From: Rhizobacter sp. Root404
GTDB lineage: Bacteria; Pseudomonadota; Gammaproteobacteria; Burkholderiales; Burkholderiaceae_C
Reading direction: 5' to 3'
NCBI RefSeq assembly: GCF_001425865.1
Contig: NZ_LMDS01000005.1
Location: forward strand, 994,890-1,058,889
Length of the DNA stretch: 64,000 bases
This document shows, piece by piece, positions 55,524 to 60,969 of the stretch. A model generated the notes under the pieces. It saw nothing but the letters and a program-made list of their open reading frames with translations. It had not been told where the DNA came from and did no database searches. The translations under genes and the position numbers were made by a program. Within the stretch, counting starts at the first letter, position 1; each line of letters opens with the position of its first letter.

Positions 55524-56459
55524 TCAGCCGAGGGCCTTCACGAGTTCGGGCACGGCGGTGAACAGATCGGCCTCGAGGCCGTAATCGGCCACAGAGAAGA
55601 TCGGCGCTTCCGGGTCCTTGTTGATCGCGACGATCACCTTGCTGTCCTTCATGCCGGCAAGGTGCTGGATCGCGCCGCTGATGCCGGCCGCGATGTAGAG
55701 CTGGGGCGCCACGATCTTGCCGGTCTGACCGACCTGCCAGTCGTTGGGCGCATAGCCCGCGTCGACCGCCGCCCGGCTCGCGCCGAGCGCGGCACCGAGC
55801 TTGTCCGCCAGCGGCGTCAGCACCTCGTTGAACTTCTCGCTGCTGCCCATCGCCCGGCCGCCTGAGACGATGATCTTGGCGGCGGTCAGCTCGGGGCGGT
55901 CGTTCTTGGCGATCTCGCTGCCGACAAAACTCGACTTGCCGGCGTCGGCCGTGGCCGTGAGCGTCTCGACCGCGGCGCTGCCGCCGGTCGCCGCGGCCGG
56001 GTCGAAGCCGGTGGTGCGCACGGTGATCACCTTGATCGCGTCCAGACTCTGCACTGTGGCGATCGCGTTGCCGGCGTAGATCGGGCGCTCGAAAGTGTCG
56101 GCCGCGTCGACCTTGGTGATGTCGGAGATCTGACCGACGTCGAGCTTGGCCGCCACACGCGGCGCCACGTTCTTGCCGGCGGCGGTGGCCGGGAACAGGA
56201 TGTGGCTGTAGTCCTTCGCAAGCGCCAGCACTTGCGCGGCGATGTTCTCGGCCAGGCCGTGTTCGAAATACGCGGCGTCGGCGTGCAGCACCTTGGCCAC
56301 GCCGGCGATCTGGCTCGCGGCCTGCGCCGCGGCGGCGGCGTTGGCGCCGGCGATCAGCACGTGGACATCGCCGCCGCACTGCATGGCAGCAGTCACGGTG
56401 TTGAGGGTCGCCCCCTTGACGGTGGCGTTGTCGTGTTCAGCAATAACCAGGGCAGCCAT
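55524..56459 (-). CDS. etfA: Electron transfer flavoprotein alpha subunit
   Basis: Binds FAD and relays electrons from acyl-CoA dehydrogenases to ETF:quinone oxidoreductase. The 311 residues carry the ETF-alpha signature: QVGQTGKIVAPQLYIAAGIS and INKDPEAPIFSVADYGLEAD. It starts 1 base after the etfB stop. It is a bacterial-type ETF, not the bifurcating FixB type, by its length and context. Confidence 0.95.
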   Translation of the reverse strand: MAALVIAEHDNATVKGATLNTVTAAMQCGGDVHVLIAGANAAAAAQAASQIAGVAKVLHADAAYFEHGLAENIAAQVLALAKDYSHILFPATAAGKNVAPRVAAKLDVGQISDITKVDAADTFERPIYAGNAIATVQSLDAIKVITVRTTGFDPAAATGGSAAVETLTATADAGKSSFVGSEIAKNDRPELTAAKIIVSGGRAMGSSEKFNEVLTPLADKLGAALGASRAAVDAGYAPNDWQVGQTGKIVAPQLYIAAGISGAIQHLAGMKDSKVIVAINKDPEAPIFSVADYGLEADLFTAVPELVKALG

Positions 56460-56460
56460 C

Positions 56461-57210
56461 TCAGATCACCTTCGCGTCGTTCTTCAGTTTGGAGACCAGC
56501 GTGGCCACGTCGGGCACCTTGATGCCGGCGCTGCGCTTGGGCGGGTCGCTGACCTTGAGGGTCTTCAGGTGCGCCTTCATCTCGACGCCCAGGTCGGACG
56601 GCTTGAGCACCTCGAGCGTCTTCTTCTTCGCCTTCATGATGTTGGGCAGCGTGACGTAGCGCGGCTCGTTCAGGCGCAGGTCGGTCGTGATGATCGCCGG
56701 CAGCCCGAGCTTCAGGGTTTCGGCACCGCCGTCCACTTCCCGGGTGACGCTGACGGAGTCCGCCGCCAGTTCGACCTTGGAGGCGAACGTGGCCTGCGGC
56801 AGGTCGGCGAGCGCGGCGAGCATCTGGCCGGTCTGGTTGCAGTCGTCGTCGATGGCCTGCTTGCCGAGGATCACGAGGCCGGGCTGTTCCTTGTCGACCA
56901 GCGCCTTGAGCAGCTTGGCGACGGTCAGCGGCTGCAGTTCGTCGCTGGTCTCGACCAGGATCGCGCGGTCGGCGCCGATCGCCATCGCGGTGCGCAGCGT
57001 CTCCTGGCACTGGGTGACACCGCAAGAGACAGCGATCACCTCGGTGACGATGCCCTTCTCCTTGAGCCGCACCGCCTCTTCGACGGCGATCTCGTCGAAC
57101 GGGTTCATGCTCATCTTGACGTTGGCGATGTCCACGCCGGTGCCGTCGCTCTTGACGCGCACCTTGACGTTGTAGTCGACGACGCGTTTGACCGGGACGA
57201 GGATTTTCAT
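56461..57210 (-). CDS. etfB: Electron transfer flavoprotein beta subunit
   Basis: AMP-binding partner of EtfA. The 249 residues have the family signature DDDCNQTGQML and the LGKQAIDDDC region, and N-terminal VKRVVDYNVKVRV. It is the first gene of the etfB-etfA-acyl-CoA dehydrogenase-nitronate monooxygenase run and divergent from murI. Confidence 0.96.
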   Translation of the reverse strand: MKILVPVKRVVDYNVKVRVKSDGTGVDIANVKMSMNPFDEIAVEEAVRLKEKGIVTEVIAVSCGVTQCQETLRTAMAIGADRAILVETSDELQPLTVAKLLKALVDKEQPGLVILGKQAIDDDCNQTGQMLAALADLPQATFASKVELAADSVSVTREVDGGAETLKLGLPAIITTDLRLNEPRYVTLPNIMKAKKKTLEVLKPSDLGVEMKAHLKTLKVSDPPKRSAGIKVPDVATLVSKLKNDAKVI

Positions 57211-57300
57211 TGCAGCTGTCTCCTGAAAGCGGGATTCCGGGTTGGGCGCATTCTAGTTGGCGAGGTGTCGGCTCCCTGCCGCCAAGGTGACGCCAGCCCA

Positions 57301-57326
57301 TAAAAACGAACGATCGTGCTATTTTA
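57301..57326. promoter_or_regulatory. Divergent etfB/murI regulatory region with palindrome
   Basis: An 8-bp perfect palindrome ACGATCGT (57310-57317) flanked by imperfect arms lies beside TATTTT (57320-57325, plus, toward murI) and TAAAAT (57326-57321, minus, toward etfB). The layout suits a repressor covering both -10 regions. A TetR-type acyl-CoA-responsive regulator is a reasonable guess, not shown. Confidence 0.35.
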
Positions 57327-57357
57327 GACCGAAGTCGCGTCTAGACTGCCGGCATCC

Positions 57358-58209
57358 ATGACCGACGCTCAGGAATTGTTCGAGATCGATGCCGCCTTTC
57401 GCGGGCCCTGCATCGGTGTTTTCGACTCGGGCGTCGGCGGCCTGTCCATCCTTCGCGCCCTGCGCGAGCGCCTGCCCGATGCATCGATGCTCTACGTGGG
57501 CGATGTCGCGTGCGCGCCTTACGGCGATCGCCCTGGCGAGTTCGTCGTGGAGCGCAGCTCGCGCCTCGTCGCCTGGCTGATCGCACAAGGCGCGACGATG
57601 ATCGTCGTGGCCTGCAACACCGCGACGGTGCTGGCGATCGAGGCGCTGCGCGCGCGCTGGCCGACGATCGTGTTCGTCGGCGTCGAGCCGGGCGTGAAGC
57701 CGGCCGCGGCCCGGTCGCGCACGCGACGGATCGCCGTGATGGCCACAGTGGCCACGGCGGGCAGCGCGCGGCTGCGTCATCTGGTCGCTCGCTACGCCGG
57801 CGACGCCCATGTGCACGTTCAGGCGTGTCCCGGGCTCGCCGATGCGATCGAGCGCGGCGTGCTGGATGGCGCCGCGTTGGTTGAAGCGCTGGCGCCGTAC
57901 TGCGAAGCGGTGCGCGCCGAACGGGTCGACACGGTCGTACTCGGTTGCACGCACTATCCGTTCGTGGAACCGACGATTCGCGAGTTGCTCGGGCCCGACA
58001 TCACGGTGGTCGATACGGCAAGCGCCATCGCCGAGCGCACGGCCTCGCTTTGGGACGGGACGGAGCCCGTGTTCGACGCGACGCCGCACGTGCGCGTCGT
58101 CAGCACCGGCGCGAGCGACACCATGGCGCGGTTGCTGCCTCGATGCCCGGGCCTGGAACAGACCCCGGTCGAAGTTCTGACTATCATCCCGTGCCAACTG
58201 CCCGGGTGA
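57358..58209 (+). CDS. murI: Glutamate racemase
   Basis: Makes D-glutamate for peptidoglycan with two catalytic cysteines. The 283 residues show VFDSGVGGLS (Asp23), VACNTAT (Cys86) and GCTHYPF (Cys197). The length is normal. Oddly, the last codons and the TGA stop (58207-58209) are inside the 5' end of tRNA-Leu(UAA), a 10-base overlap on the same strand, so the tRNA is probably processed from the murI transcript. The ATG at 58... alternatives were not needed; ATG 57358 fits the family. Confidence 0.95.
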   Translation: MTDAQELFEIDAAFRGPCIGVFDSGVGGLSILRALRERLPDASMLYVGDVACAPYGDRPGEFVVERSSRLVAWLIAQGATMIVVACNTATVLAIEALRARWPTIVFVGVEPGVKPAAARSRTRRIAVMATVATAGSARLRHLVARYAGDAHVHVQACPGLADAIERGVLDGAALVEALAPYCEAVRAERVDTVVLGCTHYPFVEPTIRELLGPDITVVDTASAIAERTASLWDGTEPVFDATPHVRVVSTGASDTMARLLPRCPGLEQTPVEVLTIIPCQLPG

Positions 58210-58284
58210 CGAAATTGGTAGACGTAGCGGACTTAAAATTCGCGACCGAAAGGTGTGCGGGTTCGATTCCCGCCCCGGGCACCA
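58200..58284 (+). tRNA. tRNA-Leu(UAA)
   Basis: An 85-base cloverleaf with encoded CCA. The acceptor stem is GCCCGGG/CCCGGGC, the anticodon stem GCGGA/TTCGC encloses loop CTTAAAA, giving TAA, and the class II variable arm and TTCGATT loop are present. It overlaps the murI 3' end by 10 bases. A strong terminator follows at 58300-58328. Confidence 0.97.
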
Positions 58285-58299
58285 GGTCGCCACAACGAC

Positions 58300-58328
58300 A
58301 AAAGCCTCGCATCGCTGCGAGGCTTTTT
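58300..58328 (+). terminator. Bidirectional terminator after tRNA-Leu(UAA)
   Basis: Perfect stem AAGCCTCGC/GCGAGGCTT with loop ATCGCT, followed by TTTC on the plus strand and TTTTG on the minus strand. It ends 4 bases before the tRNA-Cys fragment, so before integration it probably served both the plus-strand tRNA-Leu and the minus-strand tRNA-Cys. Confidence 0.88.
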
Positions 58329-58332
58329 CGTT

Positions 58333-58379
58333 TGGAGGCGCGATCCGGAGTCGAACCGGACTGACCGGATTTGCAATCC
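58333..58379 (-). repeat. att-like 3' fragment of tRNA-Cys (displaced end)
   Basis: Reads on the minus strand from the anticodon loop (TTGCAAAT) through T-arm, acceptor 3' strand and CCA. It matches 43 of 47 bases of 60665-60711; the longest exact block is 19 bases (58361-58379). The D-arm and 5' acceptor are missing, so it cannot make a tRNA. Confidence 0.88.
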
Positions 58380-58487
58380 TGTGAAGCCCTTGTAGATCAA
58401 CAGGTTACCTAAAACCGATCGCAATACCGACGTGTCCAAAGGCGCGATACATTCCGTCACCGCACTAGATTTAAGGAATGCATCGAG

Positions 58488-59162
58488 ATGCCGGCACACC
58501 TCCCCTACCTTTATCGTCCGGGGTCACTCAAGACCATACTTGACCGCCTCAGAACCGCCGCCACCCCTGATCGCGTCACAGGCGATTTCGTCAATGGCGC
58601 GCTAAATCTAAAGGGTGGGACCGGCTCGGCGGTCATACCCTACCTAAAGAAGATCGGCTTCGTAGCAAGCGACGGCACGCCGACCGACATCTACAAGAGC
58701 TTTCGGAATCCATCGAAAGGTGGAGCGGCTGCGGCTGCAGCCGTCTTAAATGGCTACCGACCGCTTGCCCAAGTCAACGAAACCTTCTACAAGCTGCAAG
58801 ATCAGGAGCTGCGGAATCTGATCTTCCAGGTCACCGGCGCTGCATCTGACAACTCGGCAGCAAAGTTGACGTTCAGCACTCTCAAGGTCTTGCTCTCATA
58901 TGCCCAGTTTGATGGCACTCCGGTCGCAGACGCTCCGAGAACCGATGAGGCCGAGTCACTTGAGGGACTTCGACAAATCGTAAATCCCACGCGACCGCAT
59001 GATGGTCCTCAAGAGTCAGGCGAGTCTAAGAGCGTGGCTACAAGGGTGGGTCTCAACCTCTCTTATACGATCAACTTGAACTTGCCGGCCACGTCCGACG
59101 TGGCCGTGTTTAACGCAATCTTCCGCAGCCTCAAAGAGCATTTGCTCTCCGACAATGACTAA
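58488..59162 (+). CDS. DUF5343-like protein, element-encoded
   Basis: A 224-residue protein I place in the DUF5343 group from its N-terminal LPYLYRPGSLKTILDRLR, the GSAVIPYLKKIGFVASDGTPTDIYKSFRNPSK block (about 45-78) and its C-terminal LNLSYTINLNLP. The N-terminal part has the look of a winged-helix (inference). The variable middle (about 142-185) is acidic and polar. The family function is unknown; members are frequent in genomic islands. The ATG at 58488 has AAGGA 10 bases upstream. The stop overlaps the HEPN gene start by 8 bases, indicating coupled production. Confidence 0.72.
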   Translation: MPAHLPYLYRPGSLKTILDRLRTAATPDRVTGDFVNGALNLKGGTGSAVIPYLKKIGFVASDGTPTDIYKSFRNPSKGGAAAAAAVLNGYRPLAQVNETFYKLQDQELRNLIFQVTGAASDNSAAKLTFSTLKVLLSYAQFDGTPVADAPRTDEAESLEGLRQIVNPTRPHDGPQESGESKSVATRVGLNLSYTINLNLPATSDVAVFNAIFRSLKEHLLSDND

Positions 59163-59754
59163 GGCCCAAGTTCTTAGTCGCATAAAGGCTTTCGGAATGA
59201 CCAACCAAATGGTCACCGAAGACCTCAGTCGCATCGCGTCGACTCAGGACATCGATCTCGGGCACTTACCTCCCACACCGCCTGCAACGGTCGAGGCCGT
59301 CTACTACCCGCAGTTCAATGCGCAGGTGAGACGTGAGGCGGCCGAGATGAGTGGGCACTATGAAGTCTTCTATTGCTTGGAAAAGACAATTCGTGAACTT
59401 GTCTCCGAGACAATCGAGTCCGCCGAAAAGACAGCGGATTGGTGGGCCTCAACAAGGGTGCCACAGAACGTTCGTGCGGAAATCACTGCTCGAATCCAAA
59501 AAGAAGTCGATGCCGGCGTCACCAGAAGGTCTGACGCTGAACTCGACTACAGCACGTTTGGCGAACTGGCTGTGATCATTACATCCAATTGGGACATCTT
59601 TGGCGGGATATTTAGTAGCCGCCGAGCTGTCGAAAAAGTGATGTCCAGTCTCAACACGCTTCGAAACCCAATCGCGCATTGCTGTCCGTTGGCGGAGGAT
59701 GAGCAGCTGAGACTCCAATTGACTGTGCGAGACTGGTTTCGCTTGATGGAGTGA
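59155..59754 (+). CDS. Swt1-like HEPN domain protein, element-encoded
   Basis: A 199-residue protein. The C-terminal two-thirds (about 62-195) resembles the Swt1-type HEPN domain: HYEVFYCLEKTIRELV, DYSTFGELAVIITSNWDIFG and SLNTLRNPIAHCCPLAEDE. The last carries R170-N-P-I-A-H175, the RX4H motif used by HEPN ribonucleases. The N-terminal 60 residues are unlike this domain and may bind the partner. The expected activity is RNA cleavage or RNA binding on trigger, in the cytosol; no membrane segment is present. It overlaps the DUF5343-like gene by 8 bases. Confidence 0.72.
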   Translation: MTKAQVLSRIKAFGMTNQMVTEDLSRIASTQDIDLGHLPPTPPATVEAVYYPQFNAQVRREAAEMSGHYEVFYCLEKTIRELVSETIESAEKTADWWASTRVPQNVRAEITARIQKEVDAGVTRRSDAELDYSTFGELAVIITSNWDIFGGIFSSRRAVEKVMSSLNTLRNPIAHCCPLAEDEQLRLQLTVRDWFRLME

Positions 59755-59768
59755 GACGTGAACGCTCT

Positions 59769-60407
59769 CTACTCTGCGGTCTTTCGCCTCTCGTCTGTAG
59801 ACAGAACCTTCTTGAAGGCAACGTCCCTTAGCGAGACTTTTCCGCTGGCGATTAATCGCATGTCAGCCTGCTCGCACAGCTCAAAATTTTCAGCGACTTC
59901 AATGTGATCAGCGATCCGCCTCCGTTTCGACGCAGAGAGGGACTTTAGGTCCTTGTATGACATTTGGGAGTGATCGAGCAGCAAGGTTGCGACCCGGCGC
60001 CTCATCTGCCGGGGTGACAGTTGAGCACTCTCGGCAGCCGAGATAAAGTTTGAAGACCCATCGATCACCTCGATGGCGCACTTCTTGTGGAGTTCCCATT
60101 TGATCTTTGTCGCAGCCCTGTCGATCCGATAGGCTTTGATCGGGCGCAGGACATTCCATGACTCTTGAAGTTTGTTGACTTGACGTGGCGACACACCAAG
60201 CTGCTCTGCAGCTTCCGCACGCGAGACGGTGTCTGCACAAATCTTGTCTAGCACCTTTAGCAGTCGCGGCAAGCGACGTCCCCATACAGTTAAACGGAAC
60301 CTTAGGTCCGTCTCGGTCAGGCCGAACCGTTTGGCAGCTTCCTCAAAGGTGATCTCGCTTGACTGCAACGAGGTATAGATTCCGAGAAGACTCACACTCA
60401 CTCCCAT
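59769..60407 (-). CDS. Multi-helix-turn-helix protein, element-encoded, function unknown
   Basis: A 212-residue protein from the ATG at 60407, which has AAAAGG at a good distance; a TTG at 60440 would add 11 residues but lies between a TTGACA (60450-60445) and its expected -10. Segments resembling HTH units are ITFEEAAKRFGLTETDLRFRL, VSRAEAAEQLGVSPRQVNKL and NFISAAESAQLSPRQMRRRV, followed by a basic region SASKRRR. No catalytic motif is visible. It is convergent with the HEPN gene and nearest to the intact tRNA-Cys. It may be a regulator, a directionality factor or a DNA-binding mobilisation protein. Confidence 0.65.
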   Translation of the reverse strand: MGVSVSLLGIYTSLQSSEITFEEAAKRFGLTETDLRFRLTVWGRRLPRLLKVLDKICADTVSRAEAAEQLGVSPRQVNKLQESWNVLRPIKAYRIDRAATKIKWELHKKCAIEVIDGSSNFISAAESAQLSPRQMRRRVATLLLDHSQMSYKDLKSLSASKRRRIADHIEVAENFELCEQADMRLIASGKVSLRDVAFKKVLSTDERRKTAE

Positions 60408-60618
60408 CAACGCCTTTTCGTAGTGTGTGCATTTCTTCAATATGTGTCAAAACCAAACGGCGGCTTCAAATTGTAAGCAGGCATAGCCCGGAGCTATGTA
60501 GTTGGGTTCTTATATTTTATTTATGGCAATCCACAGTCCGATTAAGCGAGTTCGGGTGATCGGTTTTGGAGCCATTTGGAGCAGTCTTTGACGCTACCTG
60601 CACGGTAGGAAGAACAAC

Positions 60619-60636
60619 GCCTCGGGAGCCCGAGGC
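60619..60636 (-). terminator. Perfect hairpin downstream of tRNA-Cys
   Basis: An 18-base perfect inverted repeat GCCTCGGG/CCCGAGGC with a 2-base centre lies 28 bases past the tRNA-Cys 3' end. GTTGTTCTT follows on the minus strand, a poor T tract. It probably replaces the terminator displaced by the insertion, but it could be a protein-binding site of the element. Confidence 0.4.
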
Positions 60637-60643
60637 ATCTAAG

Positions 60644-60660
60644 TCTTTGATTTACAAAGA
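60644..60660. repeat. Short inverted repeat beside tRNA-Cys
   Basis: TCTTTG/CAAAGA separated by 5 bases, 4 bases from the tRNA-Cys 3' end; it might be an arm-type site or part of the terminator region. Confidence 0.3.
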
Positions 60661-60664
60661 AAAA

Positions 60665-60738
60665 TGGAGGCGCGAAGCGGAGTCGAACCGCTCTGACCGG
60701 ATTTGCAATCCGGGGCATAACCGCTTTGCTATCGCGCC
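60665..60738 (-). tRNA. tRNA-Cys(GCA), 3' half probably supplied by the element
   Basis: A 74-base tRNA with CCA. The acceptor is GGCGCGA/TCGCGCC, the anticodon loop is ATTGCAA with anticodon GCA, and the T-arm is AGCGG/CCGCT around TTCGACT. It is encoded after tRNA-Gly on the minus strand. Its 3' half (60665-60711) is the second att copy. Confidence 0.96.
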
Positions 60739-60770
60739 GTTTCTTGTTCCGATCCCTCGGAATTCTAGAC

Positions 60771-60805
60771 AAGAAAAAGGGAAGCGCTCGGCTTCCCTTT
60801 TTCTT
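60771..60805 (-). terminator. Bidirectional intrinsic terminator between tRNA-Gly and tRNA-Cys
   Basis: A 15-bp perfect stem (60771-60785 with 60791-60805) with loop GCTCG and T tracts on both strands. It would stop minus-strand tRNA-Gly transcription, which implies tRNA-Cys has its own promoter or relies on readthrough. Confidence 0.85.
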
Positions 60806-60811
60806 CGAGTT

Positions 60812-60887
60812 TGGAGCGGGAGAAGAGTCTCGAACTCTCGACCTCAACCTTGGCAAGGTTGCGCTCTACCAACTGAGCTACTCCCGC
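60812..60887 (-). tRNA. tRNA-Gly(GCC)
   Basis: A 76-base cloverleaf with CCA. The acceptor is GCGGGAG/CTCCCGC, the D-arm has CTCAGTTGGTAGAG, the anticodon loop is TTGCCAA giving GCC, and the T-loop is TTCGAGA. It is downstream of lon on the same strand. Confidence 0.97.
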
Positions 60888-60969
60888 ATTTTCTGCGGAC
60901 TTCGAATATCTGCAGAGCCCGCATTATAGGCTGAGAAATGCCGGCTCTGCAAGCCGGCTCGAACAAAGT

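Larger units (their letters stand above)
60408..60664. other. Element end between HTH gene and tRNA-Cys
   Basis: A spacer of about 255 bases. It holds the TTGACA (minus) proposed for the HTH gene, a poorly coding AT-rich stretch, and two inverted repeats near the tRNA. No ORF is convincing. Confidence 0.45.
58333..60711. mobile_element. Integrase-less element inserted in tRNA-Cys
   Basis: The element is bounded by 47-base direct repeats of the tRNA-Cys 3' half (58333-58379 and 60665-60711), giving a 2332-bp unit. The intact tRNA-Cys is on the minus strand with its 3' end facing the element, and the displaced 3' fragment is at the far end next to the old terminator. The interior has visibly lower GC and more AT-ending codons than its flanks. 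It encodes a DUF5343-like/HEPN pair and a multi-HTH protein. No tyrosine or serine recombinase, transposase or relaxase is seen, so it would need help in trans to move, or is a decayed remnant. Confidence 0.75.

Noticed and set aside
60665..60738. Simple duplication of tRNA-Cys as the source of the fragment
   Set aside because: The fragment starts exactly at the anticodon stem, faces the terminator, and has compensated T-stem differences; integration explains these better than a partial tandem duplication.
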